IMG/VR virus record: IMGVR_UViG_3300013233_000109
Location: 1-64,000 of that record
Origin: a virus
Length of the DNA stretch: 64,000 nt
Direction: 5' to 3' (one strand)
A model generated the notes under the pieces. It searched no databases, had not been told where the DNA came from, and saw nothing but the letters and a program-made list of their open reading frames with translations. This document shows positions 8,533-18,148 of the stretch, piece after piece (positions within the stretch are counted from its first letter, which is position 1; each line of letters starts with the position of its first letter). The position numbers and the translations under genes were made by a program.

Positions 8533-9724
8533 ATAATACCTTATATAATTCTCTATGCGTTGTTTCTAAGCTAACACCGCGGCGGTTATCTAGCTGATTT
8601 ATATTTTGTAGCAATTCTACCTGCGATACTTTTGCTGGCGCTTCTATGAATTTTGCTATAGAATTGAACTCTCGCTGTACTGCTTCTGTTTGATTGCTTG
8701 GCACTGTTAATCTTGCTTTTGCTACTTGCTTAGCTAGTGGTGGGAGCGATTGTATGCAGTTATGCGGGGCGTCGTGTAACATATTCCAGTGTACTAAATC
8801 AAAATCTGCAAAATGTTCCCATGATGTGATGTCATGCAGATACAATACATTGTATATATTTATAGTGACGCATAACTGTAATGCTATATTTTTTGACGTA
8901 TTGCGCAAAATCATGAACTTTTTTATGTTGCGATTTACTTCATCCCAGCTAGCATTTGTACGCTCGTATTCAAATCGTTTCCCTACGTTATCAATACTAA
9001 ATGCGATTTCAACGTGCTTAAAATGTTCCCATACTTTAATGTATTCTTCCGGCCATTGTGTGCCGTTGGTATTGTAATGTATGCTAACATGCTTGGCCCT
9101 ATTACTATCTACTAGGCGCTGTAAGTACTGAAAATGTTCTTTAATTAAGAATGGTTCGCCACCTGTGAATTCTAAGTATTCTATTTGTGGACTAAGCTGA
9201 TCTAATTCGTTCCAGAATGCGCTTGCGTTGCGTGGCCATTGCCCGTGCTGTTTCATTTCATAATGAAAGCTTTTCTTTTTATCCCCCGTGACAAATCTTA
9301 GCTCTTCTCCGGCAAAGTTACTTGAACTCCAGCTACCGCATATACGACATTTTAAATTGCATATATTTCCTAGTTTTAAATCTAAAAATGATAGCGTATT
9401 ACTTTCTGTTGACCATTCTGATTTAGCAATAATGTCGCTAAGTCTATTTTGTGTATTTTGTCGCTTGCTAGTTCTACCGCTGTCTTCTTCATCCCAGCAC
9501 TTTCTGCAAGTCTTAGGGCGATTTCCTAGTAAAAATTGACCACGTAATTCTGTCATGTAGTTACTATCTTGGATGTCGGCCAACGATGCGGTGTTTAAAT
9601 CAAATTTATCGCCGTAGTTATCTACTATCTCATCGTCAGCTAAACAGCATGGGCGCACTGTTCCTATTGGGCTCGCTTCAAGTGATAACCACGGTAGAAC
9701 GCAAAATGTTTTATTTGGTATCAT
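8513..9724 (-). CDS. Radical SAM protein B with N-terminal cysteine cluster
   Basis: 403 aa. Radical SAM core with CNLKCRIC (Cys122, 126, 129) and TGGEP (187-191). N-terminal auxiliary cysteines are Cys8 (FCVLPW), the CC pair at 26-27 and CxxC at 73-76 followed by W-x-E-E. The same arrangement occurs in A and C, so the three look like diverged paralogues rather than one broken gene. All motifs are intact. The start ATG overlaps the TGA of C (ATGA), which indicates coupled translation. Confidence 0.92.
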   Translation of the reverse strand: MIPNKTFCVLPWLSLEASPIGTVRPCCLADDEIVDNYGDKFDLNTASLADIQDSNYMTELRGQFLLGNRPKTCRKCWDEEDSGRTSKRQNTQNRLSDIIAKSEWSTESNTLSFLDLKLGNICNLKCRICGSWSSSNFAGEELRFVTGDKKKSFHYEMKQHGQWPRNASAFWNELDQLSPQIEYLEFTGGEPFLIKEHFQYLQRLVDSNRAKHVSIHYNTNGTQWPEEYIKVWEHFKHVEIAFSIDNVGKRFEYERTNASWDEVNRNIKKFMILRNTSKNIALQLCVTINIYNVLYLHDITSWEHFADFDLVHWNMLHDAPHNCIQSLPPLAKQVAKARLTVPSNQTEAVQREFNSIAKFIEAPAKVSQVELLQNINQLDNRRGVSLETTHRELYKVLYEKAPR

Positions 9725-11352
9725 AAATCTTTTAACTCTGGTATGCCTTCAAAGAATATCTCGTTGCGTATACTATCTAACTCTTCTATGCGTTTACGAA
9801 ACTCCGGCAATAAATGTGTATTGTCTGTTGCATCTAGAAATGTTATTGCGCTCTCGAATCCTGTAGTGGCACGATTTAATCTGTCCTTGCCTGCTAGCCA
9901 TTTGATGTGATCATCAAATGATTTGCGTATTTTATCTTTGTATGCTGGCGTAGCTATGTCTATTCTATAATGTGGAGGATCTTGTAATATATTCACATTC
10001 AGATCTTGCGGCTTTAATAACCCTTTTTCTACCCAATCCTTGTGAAAGTCGGCTACGTGTAGCGCATTCATTATGCTCACTGTCGGGCTGATGTAGAAAT
10101 CTACGCATGGGCATACTTCAAGCATACGTCTTCTATTTGCTTCTACATCAGCCCATTTAGTACCTGTTCGTATATACTCTGCGTGGGTGCCCATTGCATC
10201 CAAACTCGCACCAACACTAACACTATCAAACTTTTTCCAGTAATCAAATACATCCCGATCTTTCAGTTTAACTTGAGTAAAGTTAGTGTTGTATATCAAC
10301 CGTACATGAAACATCTCGCGACGTTCTAGTTCGTCTAGAATCTTGTAATGCTCTTCCATTGTCAGTGGTTCACCACCCGCAAAGTATATCTGTTCAACAT
10401 GCTCGATGTGTTCCATTACTTGTTCAAACATGTCTGTTTTGTATTGTCCGGCATAATTTAATGCGGTGTGCTTGTCGCCCCAGGTATTATCACCATGCAG
10501 CTTACTTAACGCAATCTGATCTTTATACCACGAGCTGCTGAATATATGCCCGCAACTTCGACAGCTTAAATTACATAGATTTGAGAATCTTACGTCCCAG
10601 TATGTCATCTCAAATCTATCTAGGTGGCCGTCTGCTTTTGTTTCTGCTACACGTTTTATATGATGCCCGTGGTGCTTATTAGCTGATTTCCTACCGCTAA
10701 AGAACCCACTTGCTTCTTGCTCGTAGCATTTGCTGCACATCGGGTTATCTGTATTAGACATCATATCTACTCGTAATTGTTTCATTTTTAGCGAGTTCCA
10801 TATCGTAGCTAAGCTATTTTCTTTTGTATTACCTACGCTACCGACTTTCATATCACTGTGACAACACGGCCATGTTTCGCCAGTTGGAAAAGTATGCAGG
10901 TGATTCCACGGATATATACAGAATGTTTTACTTTGTGTTAACATAAATTCTTCGTCGCTAGTTAACTCTGATAACGCAATACCTAGTGGTAACACAGAAT
11001 TATATGTTTGTCTTAATTCACTTGCTGCTACAATTATTGTGTCAGTGGCTAGCTGTACTTCGCAATGCGATTCAAATTTATTGTTTGTTACTATTATTAT
11101 AAAACATGGCGTAATGTCAACTTCGGCTATAAGCGATGCTAGTGTACTATATAAATTAGCATCGCCTTGCACTAACAGTGATATTATTACACGCTCAGAT
11201 GGTGTGTACGTTGATCTATGTGCGTTTAATAATTGTGTGCGTAACCATTCGTACCTGGCGTATATGGGCTGCGCAAACCAATTATCAAGATTTATTGTAG
11301 CTACTATATCATATTCGCTATTTAGTGTTGCTACTATTTGTGATTTATTCAT
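9721..11352 (-). CDS. Radical SAM protein C with an extra N-terminal domain
   Basis: 543 aa, the longest of the six. Residues 1 to about 135 form an added domain absent from the others, with a buried strand (FIIIVTNN, 84-91) that resembles part of an alpha/beta fold of unknown type. The usual layout then follows: Cys145 (FCIYPW), the CC pair at 163-164, CxxC at 206-209, CX3CX2C at 260-267 (CNLSCRSC) and AGGEP near residue 330. The extra domain could bind substrate or a partner (inference). It lies just downstream of the 82-aa unknown gene. Confidence 0.92.
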   Translation of the reverse strand: MNKSQIVATLNSEYDIVATINLDNWFAQPIYARYEWLRTQLLNAHRSTYTPSERVIISLLVQGDANLYSTLASLIAEVDITPCFIIIVTNNKFESHCEVQLATDTIIVAASELRQTYNSVLPLGIALSELTSDEEFMLTQSKTFCIYPWNHLHTFPTGETWPCCHSDMKVGSVGNTKENSLATIWNSLKMKQLRVDMMSNTDNPMCSKCYEQEASGFFSGRKSANKHHGHHIKRVAETKADGHLDRFEMTYWDVRFSNLCNLSCRSCGHIFSSSWYKDQIALSKLHGDNTWGDKHTALNYAGQYKTDMFEQVMEHIEHVEQIYFAGGEPLTMEEHYKILDELERREMFHVRLIYNTNFTQVKLKDRDVFDYWKKFDSVSVGASLDAMGTHAEYIRTGTKWADVEANRRRMLEVCPCVDFYISPTVSIMNALHVADFHKDWVEKGLLKPQDLNVNILQDPPHYRIDIATPAYKDKIRKSFDDHIKWLAGKDRLNRATTGFESAITFLDATDNTHLLPEFRKRIEELDSIRNEIFFEGIPELKDL

Positions 11353-11353
11353 C

Positions 11354-11602
11354 CTAACTCCATTTTAATTGAAACATTGGTAAACTTGATTCATTTGTTA
11401 ACTCTACTATCATCCCGGTGCGAACTCCTGTGTTTGTTTCTGCTAGCCATTTGTCTAACACATCTTCATTTAATGCCCAGTAGCGCCAATCGCGTAATAA
11501 TACAGCGTTGCTGCTCGCCACAAGCATAAAACGTGTTATAGACTCGTGTACCATTCTGCTAAATCGTTCTATTGATCGTCGTAGCTTGTAACTTATGTGC
11601 AA
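11354..11602 (-). CDS. Hypothetical protein, 82 aa
   Basis: A short basic N-terminus, then a segment with RDWRYWALNEDVLDKW. No family recognised. It overlaps the 222-aa gene by 44 bases if the first ATG is used; a second ATG at residue 17 would remove the overlap. It ends one base before the start of radical SAM gene C. It is supported by its tight fit in the operon rather than by homology. Confidence 0.6.
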   Translation of the reverse strand: MHISYKLRRSIERFSRMVHESITRFMLVASSNAVLLRDWRYWALNEDVLDKWLAETNTGVRTGMIVELTNESSLPMFQLKWS

Positions 11603-12227
11603 TTGTTTGACAAGACCATTCCGTGTATAGTTTACGCACTAATTCAAGGTTTAACGCTAGCCCCATAATGAGATTTATTTTTTTAATTTCTGCCAGAAAT
11701 AACGTAACGTTAGCGAAACTCTCGTACGGGAAGTTGATTTCCTCTTTTATTTGGGCCATGAGCGGGTGTTTTGATAATCGCTCAATTGCACGCTTCTCTT
11801 TATTTATATCTAGCGAGTATCCTTTAACACGTTGATTATCAAGTAACTTCTGCTCGTCACTTCGACTCACCGAAATGTTAATTATATATTTCCAAAATAT
11901 ACTTCCGTACAGTACGTCGATGTCATTATCTAAGTCAGTTGGATGTTGAGGCATGATTAGGCCTAGATTGGAGCTTTCGTACATATGAAATGGTATATGC
12001 CCGTAGTGACCGGATATTATTGTAATTTCGTTACTGTGCCATTTGCCGTTACTAGTGTGGAATGATAACGAATGATTAATAAACCGTTGGGATTCATTTA
12101 CTTTATTTCGGTAATCAGTTTGTGTATTGCATGCATCACCGATAACTGTTTTTTCACTTAGTGTTAATGCCTTATATAACAAGTTTCCTGAACTACCAGG
12201 TAAATATCGAATCAATGCTAATAACAC
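11559..12227 (-). CDS. Hypothetical protein with a P-loop-like N-terminus
   Basis: 222 aa from GTG 12227, which has a good ribosome site (AGGAG, 8 bases upstream). The N-terminus has a hydrophobic strand followed by LPGSSGNLLYK, a glycine-rich loop that recalls sulfotransferase/P-loop folds and the similar PPGAYGHYIFW of the 290-aa protein at 49899-50771. No complete Walker A motif is present, so nucleotide or PAPS binding is only a possibility. It sits in the middle of the radical SAM array, 22 bases downstream of gene D. Confidence 0.7.
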   Translation of the reverse strand: MLLALIRYLPGSSGNLLYKALTLSEKTVIGDACNTQTDYRNKVNESQRFINHSLSFHTSNGKWHSNEITIISGHYGHIPFHMYESSNLGLIMPQHPTDLDNDIDVLYGSIFWKYIINISVSRSDEQKLLDNQRVKGYSLDINKEKRAIERLSKHPLMAQIKEEINFPYESFANVTLFLAEIKKINLIMGLALNLELVRKLYTEWSCQTIAHKLQATTINRTI

Positions 12228-12249
12228 TATTGCAACTCCTGCGATTCTT

Positions 12250-13605
12250 TCATAAGTTCGTGTACCATTCTGCTAAATCCGGGAAGGTTTCTTTGAAGTT
12301 TTTGCCTCTGCGTTTATCGTATTGTTCGAAGAATTTTTTAAAGTCATTGTGCAATGATGGCATATCAAATGTTCCATCGTGCGGTGTCTTTACTACATCT
12401 AAATAATCTATTAATCGCTGTAATTGATTTAATTCCATTTGGTGTAGCAGTTTATTATCTTTGTTAGTATCTAACCACTTTTGCAGGTCTTCTTTGTACT
12501 TAGTTCTTATATTGTCGGGCAGGATTAATGCGCTCTGGAATGATGGAAAACGTAATATGTTCAACGAGAACGTTGGATAATCTTTGCCATGCGTTTTCTT
12601 TATGCGTAATACATAATTTAAGAAATCTGGTAGTGTGTCTAAACATAACGCATTCACCGTGCACATCATGTGAAATCCTTGTACGCTGCCTTTTGTTAAT
12701 ATTTTATCTACGTTTCCTGCCCACCGATCCCATACTAAACCATCTCGGATATATTCTGCTTGCTCGAACATGCTCTCATTGCTAGTGTATAACTGGAAGT
12801 TTTTTATTCCGTGACTAGCATCTATTAGCTTATCTATTAACGCATCTTTGGCACCTAGATTGGTATTTATAGCAAACTGCATATCTGTTTTCTTCTTTGT
12901 AAACCATTCTAATAATCTAAACGTGTGCTTTGACATGAGTGGCTCACCACCTGTTAAACGTAGTTCTTGTAATGATTCGTGGAGGTCAGATTCCCACCAT
13001 TTAAAGAATGCTTCTACGTACGGATTTGTTTCATCTTTAGCGAATGGTTCTGCGCTGTCGTGCGTGTGTGTAAAGTGATTACGACCGTCACTTACTAAGT
13101 CCACAAACGGTCCGTTGACTTTTAAATCTTTGACCCATTCTGTACTAAATGCAGGATTACAATAGCTGCAACTAAAATTACATGTGCGGTCAAAAGCAAT
13201 TTCCAAAGTCTTAAGATTAACGTCGGTTGATTCTGCTTCCATTTTTGAAACGTATTCTACGTCTTTGTCATCATAAATTACACTCTTATATACTCTGTCA
13301 GATATATTATCGCGGCCGATGTCTTCGACTTTCCAGCAGTACTGACATCCTGCTGGGCGTTCGTTGTTTTGCATCTGCTTGCGTTCTGCTTTCTTTTGCT
13401 GTGTGTTGTGTATTGCTGCTGGATTATCTTTAATTTCATTAATATTTATTTGATGTGGTAGTGGATGATGGCAGCTGGTTGTTTGTCCACTTCCTAGCCA
13501 TATAGTGGCATTATACCATTTAGCTAAGCAAAGAGAAGTACTGTATGAATTAAGATAATCTCTTATTTCTAGATCGGTTTTTCTTGTTTCTTTTCTTAAA
13601 CTCAT
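12250..13605 (-). CDS. Radical SAM protein D with N-terminal cysteine/histidine cluster
   Basis: 451 aa. CNFSCSYC (Cys142, 146, 149) and TGGEP define the radical SAM core. The N-terminal cluster differs from A-C: CLAKW with Cys26, then SCHHPLPHQI with Cys45 and three nearby His, then CxxCW at 87-90. Protein F has the same pattern (CLAKW, SCYHPPLHQI), so D and F form a second paralogous subgroup. The start overlaps the end of E by 4 bases. Confidence 0.92.
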   Translation of the reverse strand: MSLRKETRKTDLEIRDYLNSYSTSLCLAKWYNATIWLGSGQTTSCHHPLPHQININEIKDNPAAIHNTQQKKAERKQMQNNERPAGCQYCWKVEDIGRDNISDRVYKSVIYDDKDVEYVSKMEAESTDVNLKTLEIAFDRTCNFSCSYCNPAFSTEWVKDLKVNGPFVDLVSDGRNHFTHTHDSAEPFAKDETNPYVEAFFKWWESDLHESLQELRLTGGEPLMSKHTFRLLEWFTKKKTDMQFAINTNLGAKDALIDKLIDASHGIKNFQLYTSNESMFEQAEYIRDGLVWDRWAGNVDKILTKGSVQGFHMMCTVNALCLDTLPDFLNYVLRIKKTHGKDYPTFSLNILRFPSFQSALILPDNIRTKYKEDLQKWLDTNKDNKLLHQMELNQLQRLIDYLDVVKTPHDGTFDMPSLHNDFKKFFEQYDKRRGKNFKETFPDLAEWYTNL

Positions 13606-14750
13606 TTACTGTGCCCCGGGATATTGTCCTCAATTAAGAATTTTAGTTCATCTGGTACAGCTAACTTATTCCGTAAACTGAATTGCTTAAAGAATGATTG
13701 CTGATCTGTTCTAAGATCGTTATTGTACACTGTATTAGTTAACAGATTTATTATAATTTGCAGTAATTCCGATTCATCACTGCTCTTGTGTTTAACGCAA
13801 TCTAGTATCGATTGCGCTTTTATTTTTTCAGAGGGGGTTAAAATCTCAAAACTGTTAACACGCGGTGTTTTGCAATTCTCTAAGCTCCACAAAATTCTTC
13901 CGGGATATTGTTCCTTTATTTTATATATATATTTATGTAACTCGTTAAGACCCCATACTGTGTGTGCTGTTATCAATGACAGGAACCTTATTTGGACTGT
14001 TGTATTATCTAATAGCCAGTGTAAATTACTATTGAATAAATTAAAATCAAATCCTGCACGAATGTACGATGTAATTCCTGGGCTAGCATCTATACTTGGC
14101 TGAATTTCAATAATTGCGTCTTTTGATAACAGTGTGTTTATAATCTCTTTGCTTTTAAAGTTAAGATTAGTGGCTACCCGGACGGTAAGACCATCTATGT
14201 CAATTTGATCTATCAACTCGCTAAACAACGGAGTAATAAATGGTTCGCCACCTAATATAGTTAGCATACTAGCTGGTTTATTGCTATTATAATAAGATAC
14301 TAACTTATTAAGGAGCGAACCGGTGTTGCTATGTATAAAATTTAGTTGGTGTGCGTCAAATTTTATGTCGTACGGACCATTTGTTTTAAGGTCTCCTTCC
14401 CACTGCGAACTAAAAGCAGAATTACAGTAAGCACAAGTAAAATTACACAGGTTTCCTATGTTGAGTTGCAAACGATCAATTGCTAAACTCCCGGCCCACT
14501 CTCTGAGTTTAATATGCCGCATTGATTCTTTTCCATTCTCTTCAGTCTTCCAGCAATAATTGCATGACGCGTCCTTAATTCCTGCTAGCAAATTGCTACG
14601 CTGATGTGCTAACGTGTTAGCTACATCTTCGCCCTGCACAGGGATTGCTAGTGCTCGGCAACACCCGTACAAGTAATTTGACCGCGGGTTGTATACCACT
14701 TCTTGCCACTTTGCTGGGCAAAATGAATGCTTGTTTTTATCTGTGAGCAT
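13602..14750 (-). CDS. Radical SAM protein E, shorter variant
   Basis: 382 aa from ATG 14750, which overlaps gene F by 14 bases; an upstream ATG at 14810 would overlap by 74 bases and adds a non-conserved stretch. CNFTCAYC (Cys102, 106, 109) and LGGEP are present. The N-terminal cluster combines features of both subgroups: FCPAKW (Cys11) as in D/F, a CC pair at 30-31 as in A-C, and CNYCW (63-66). It is the shortest of the six but has all key residues. Confidence 0.9.
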   Translation of the reverse strand: MLTDKNKHSFCPAKWQEVVYNPRSNYLYGCCRALAIPVQGEDVANTLAHQRSNLLAGIKDASCNYCWKTEENGKESMRHIKLREWAGSLAIDRLQLNIGNLCNFTCAYCNSAFSSQWEGDLKTNGPYDIKFDAHQLNFIHSNTGSLLNKLVSYYNSNKPASMLTILGGEPFITPLFSELIDQIDIDGLTVRVATNLNFKSKEIINTLLSKDAIIEIQPSIDASPGITSYIRAGFDFNLFNSNLHWLLDNTTVQIRFLSLITAHTVWGLNELHKYIYKIKEQYPGRILWSLENCKTPRVNSFEILTPSEKIKAQSILDCVKHKSSDESELLQIIINLLTNTVYNNDLRTDQQSFFKQFSLRNKLAVPDELKFLIEDNIPGHSK

Positions 14751-16107
14751 AGTATTTACATTCTTCCCAAAATGTTTGTAACTCCGGAAAATAATCCAGG
14801 AAATTTTCATTGTGTCTATTATCTGCTTCTTTGAAGAAATTATAGAAATTTGCTTTCTTTTGTTCTACATTATCTGTGCTATTACGCATCCACGCAATGT
14901 CTCTGTCTAAGCGGGCTATTTCGTAATCTTTGAATCCATGATAGCGATTAGCACTTGTTTCTATGTTATCTTCCATGAACATTTTAATTTTTTCTAACTC
15001 AGCAGTGTATTGCTCAGGTAATATTTGCATACTTTGCCACTCAGGTGTACGCAATACTGGCGTGTCAAACCACACACGCTGATAATCTTTGCTATGTGTT
15101 TTGCGTAATAATAAAATACCTTCTATTAATTTGTTGAGATTTTGGATAGATAGATTATTCATTGTTATTATAAATGTAATACTACTGTAATTTGGCACTT
15201 CTGTCAAGTACTGATTTACTCTTTCCCATAATAAATCAAAATCTAGTCCGTGGCGTATATATTCTGCTTGCTTGCCCCAGGTGTCTACAGAGACGTATTG
15301 CATAAAATGTTCTATCTTCCCTGTAGTTAATTGCTTAACATATCCTAGGTACTTATCCCATAACTTTTGCTCCACTGATAAATTACTTGTTACGTTTAAG
15401 TGTAGATCGCTCTTTGGATTTGCTAATACATAATCAAATACTTTATATGTGTTTTTATCCATTAATGGCTCACCGCCTGTCATTCTAAAATGTATTAAAT
15501 CTTTATATAGTTCCGGCCACCATTCCCAGAACGCATTAACATACGGGTTATCTTCGCTATGTGGAATTACTCTGCGTTTGCCTGTGAAATATTGCGGATC
15601 GTTGTGCGGGGGTTGTGTCGGGTAGGCTCCGTGCTGCTTAACTTCTCCCATCCACTTAGAGGAAAACTGCGGGGAGCAATATGAACAGGCTAAATTACAC
15701 GCATTATTAAAATTAACCTCAACATACGACGGCGTTGTGTTGGCTAGCGGATTAGCTACTATGGTATCAAAATCTTTTGCTGCCCATGGCTCGCCTGATC
15801 TATAATGTCTGTCACTTAGCTTGTTATTATCTTCCATATCCCAGCAATAGCTACATTCTGCAGGGCGTTCGCCATTGATCATTTGCTTGCGTGCTACTGC
15901 TTTTTCTTTAGTGTTATGCAGGGCGCTCGGATCTAATTTTATATCATCTATGCTAATTTGATGTAAAGGGGGGTGATAGCAACTATTATTAAGTCCGGTG
16001 GGCAGATGTAAGCTTAGTTGTTTCCACTTAGCTAAGCACATGCTAGGGCTCACGGTTGCTAGCTTTTCCTTGGCTTTTTCTGCGTCGCTTAGAAACTTAC
16101 TTACCAT
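14737..16107 (-). CDS. Radical SAM protein F with N-terminal cysteine/histidine cluster
   Basis: 456 aa. First radical SAM gene to be transcribed in the operon. Auxiliary cluster: Cys24 in CLAKW, Cys43 in SCYHPPLHQI, CxxCW at 85-88. Core: CNLACSYC (Cys137, 141, 144) and TGGEPLM. It is closely similar in architecture to D. It overlaps the glycosyltransferase gene upstream by 7 bases, which ties the radical SAM block physically to the glycosyltransferase block. Confidence 0.92.
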   Translation of the reverse strand: MVSKFLSDAEKAKEKLATVSPSMCLAKWKQLSLHLPTGLNNSCYHPPLHQISIDDIKLDPSALHNTKEKAVARKQMINGERPAECSYCWDMEDNNKLSDRHYRSGEPWAAKDFDTIVANPLANTTPSYVEVNFNNACNLACSYCSPQFSSKWMGEVKQHGAYPTQPPHNDPQYFTGKRRVIPHSEDNPYVNAFWEWWPELYKDLIHFRMTGGEPLMDKNTYKVFDYVLANPKSDLHLNVTSNLSVEQKLWDKYLGYVKQLTTGKIEHFMQYVSVDTWGKQAEYIRHGLDFDLLWERVNQYLTEVPNYSSITFIITMNNLSIQNLNKLIEGILLLRKTHSKDYQRVWFDTPVLRTPEWQSMQILPEQYTAELEKIKMFMEDNIETSANRYHGFKDYEIARLDRDIAWMRNSTDNVEQKKANFYNFFKEADNRHNENFLDYFPELQTFWEECKYYAHR

Positions 16108-17024
16108 CCTTCTTGGTTCCGTATCACGTCGATTTCGCGCACGGTTGCTCCTTTATTATGCCAGTTAGATTGATAGTGATGCTTAAAGAAAGCACTAGCA
16201 CTAGCGTCAGGCGTTATGATGGGAAGATCTAGCTGTGTTTTTAATTCCCTGCCGATTTCTAGTAACATTGTTGGTAAATCAGTTACTTGCGATTTGTAAA
16301 TCTCTGCTAGCTTCGCAAAATCTTGTACATCTTTATAATCCCAATCACTTAACATAGTCATTTGTGTTCCCATACGTGCGCCAAGTTGCGCGTACAAGCC
16401 GTATTCAACATCGCTGCCTACATTGTGCCATATGCTTAAATGATCCATATTACGTTTATGCACACTATCTTTAAAATCAATCAATGATGGTTTTGTTCCT
16501 CTATTTAAACACATTTTTACGCCTTCACGGAAACCTGCGCGCCATGCGTGAAACTTGCTGCCGTTTGGGTATGTTGTGCTATAACAATCATGCATTGCCC
16601 AGTACAGGGGGTCAAAACAAAACTCTACATCAGTATCATCGCTGCCATCGGATGCTTCATGTGTTTTCATATTATATATAAAGTCTTTAGTCCAGCAACT
16701 AATTCCGCCATTACCATACATTAATCCGTTAATGTGGTTTCTTGCACGCCAACGATACACTGCTTTATTGTACTGGTCGTCTTTGATATCTAATACTAAA
16801 TTAAAAAAGTACGGGTCGGGAAGATTGTCGCCATCGATTAAAATAAATCTGTCGGTTGTACTAGCGTCAGCTGCGGCTTTATGTGCGGCATCGCTACCCT
16901 TGACTCCGTCTACTCTTGTGGCCCATGGAATCATGTTTTTTATTTTTACCCAGTATTCTTCCTTCTGTGGCTCGTCATAACTTAAATAGATACAATCCAT
17001 GTCTGCGATATCAATCTGTCTCAT
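16101..17024 (-). CDS. GT-A-type glycosyltransferase, 307 aa
   Basis: The N-terminal region (MDCIYLSYDEPQ from residue 9, then a G-V-K-G and A-A-H-K-A-A-A helix) and FILIDGDN (about 60-67) give a GT-A fold with a DxD-type metal site (DGD) for a nucleotide-sugar donor. A YGNGGISCW motif and a later WRAGFREGVK motif match a glycosyltransferase type I recognise from cyanophages. The donor and acceptor are unknown. The 529-aa protein at the end of the operon looks like a duplicated, DxD-less version of it. It overlaps the upstream 117-aa gene by 14 bases. Confidence 0.85.
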   Translation of the reverse strand: MRQIDIADMDCIYLSYDEPQKEEYWVKIKNMIPWATRVDGVKGSDAAHKAAADASTTDRFILIDGDNLPDPYFFNLVLDIKDDQYNKAVYRWRARNHINGLMYGNGGISCWTKDFIYNMKTHEASDGSDDTDVEFCFDPLYWAMHDCYSTTYPNGSKFHAWRAGFREGVKMCLNRGTKPSLIDFKDSVHKRNMDHLSIWHNVGSDVEYGLYAQLGARMGTQMTMLSDWDYKDVQDFAKLAEIYKSQVTDLPTMLLEIGRELKTQLDLPIITPDASASAFFKHHYQSNWHNKGATVREIDVIRNQEGW

Positions 17025-17364
17025 ACGTTTTTGTTTCCCATTGTGTTGTCGAATTATTATCTATTAGTGTAATGTCAGTATCGTTAGTACTAACGCCATT
17101 TGTGCTCGGTACTAATTTACCTATCGAAATTAAATTTTTCTTGTGAATTTCACCATCTTTAATAAAGATATTTTTGTCGCCTATAGCAAATTGCTCAGGT
17201 GTTATTGTTATATAATCACCTTCTAATTCCTGCATAGAATATGTTACTGTTGATGCTGTATAATATAATCTAAAAAATATACTCTGCTTAACAGGGGTAT
17301 TAATTAATTTTTCTGCTTCTCTGAAGAATTTATCATCTAATGTTGTGTTTGTTATATTGTGCAT
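17011..17364 (-). CDS. Hypothetical protein, 117 aa
   Basis: A mostly beta-rich, polar sequence with no recognised family, no signal peptide and no membrane segment. It overlaps glycosyltransferase genes on both sides (32 bases upstream, 14 downstream), so it is a normal member of the operon. The C-terminal 40 residues are rich in Asn, Thr and Asp and may be disordered. Confidence 0.7.
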   Translation of the reverse strand: MHNITNTTLDDKFFREAEKLINTPVKQSIFFRLYYTASTVTYSMQELEGDYITITPEQFAIGDKNIFIKDGEIHKKNLISIGKLVPSTNGVSTNDTDITLIDNNSTTQWETKTYETD

Positions 17365-18148
17365 TAATTACCTCGCTAAATTGTTTTATATTATAATGAA
17401 ATGGATACTGCTGATCTATTGTGTTAATTCTTATATTCGATCCACTAAATTCATAAATCATTTCTTTGGTCCAGTCTTCGGATTGCAGCCAATTTATTCG
17501 CCCTTTCATATGTATCAATGTTGGATAGCTAGTACTTGGTAATGTTACAGTATCTACTCCAATCGCTAGTGCTGCTAACGCATAAACTAAATCTGTAGTT
17601 CCGTGATCTGTTTTGCCTAGCTTTATTTTTGTCTGTACTTCTTCCCAATTCTCAAATAATTCACGTACTGTTGCGAAGAATTTTGCTGCGGTTTTGCTAA
17701 ATCTCCAGTACGTTATAGCATTGTATACGTCCGGTAATTTGTTGGCGTCAAATATTTTTCTATAATGGCGCTCGGTTGTTAGCTCATTTTTGTAATTACG
17801 TGCGCCTATTGTTAATACTACATCGCGTTTCCGTAACATTGTCCACCAGTGATCTATACTATGCGGAATTATCATATCTGCTTCGATTTTTATTGTCTCG
17901 CGAAATGGACTTGCTGCGAATACTTGCCAGTCATTTGCGTACGGATTTTCAGTGTTAACTGGATAGGGGAATTTTATTATGTAATCAAAAATAGTATTAT
18001 CTATGGTATCATTTGTTAGTATTGCTATTTTTGCAGCAGGGGTGTGAATCTTTATACTTCTTGCACACGCTATCGCACAATTAACGTAATCTACATCCGC
18101 TGTATTACTTGCTACTATTAAATATCCTTGCTCAGCTAATATCGGCAT
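17333..18148 (-). CDS. GT-A-type glycosyltransferase, 271 aa
   Basis: N-terminal strand YLIVASNTADVDYVNCA, then AKIAILTND, and a metal-site segment ETIKIEADMIIP (about residues 83-94), the layout of GT-A enzymes related to the cyanophage and LPS-type transferases. A W-R-F motif and a TTDLVYALAALAIGVD helix follow. No signal peptide, so cytoplasmic. It overlaps both neighbours. It is similar in design to the next gene upstream, so the two may add successive sugars (inference). Confidence 0.8.
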   Translation of the reverse strand: MPILAEQGYLIVASNTADVDYVNCAIACARSIKIHTPAAKIAILTNDTIDNTIFDYIIKFPYPVNTENPYANDWQVFAASPFRETIKIEADMIIPHSIDHWWTMLRKRDVVLTIGARNYKNELTTERHYRKIFDANKLPDVYNAITYWRFSKTAAKFFATVRELFENWEEVQTKIKLGKTDHGTTDLVYALAALAIGVDTVTLPSTSYPTLIHMKGRINWLQSEDWTKEMIYEFSGSNIRINTIDQQYPFHYNIKQFSEVINAQYNKHNIR

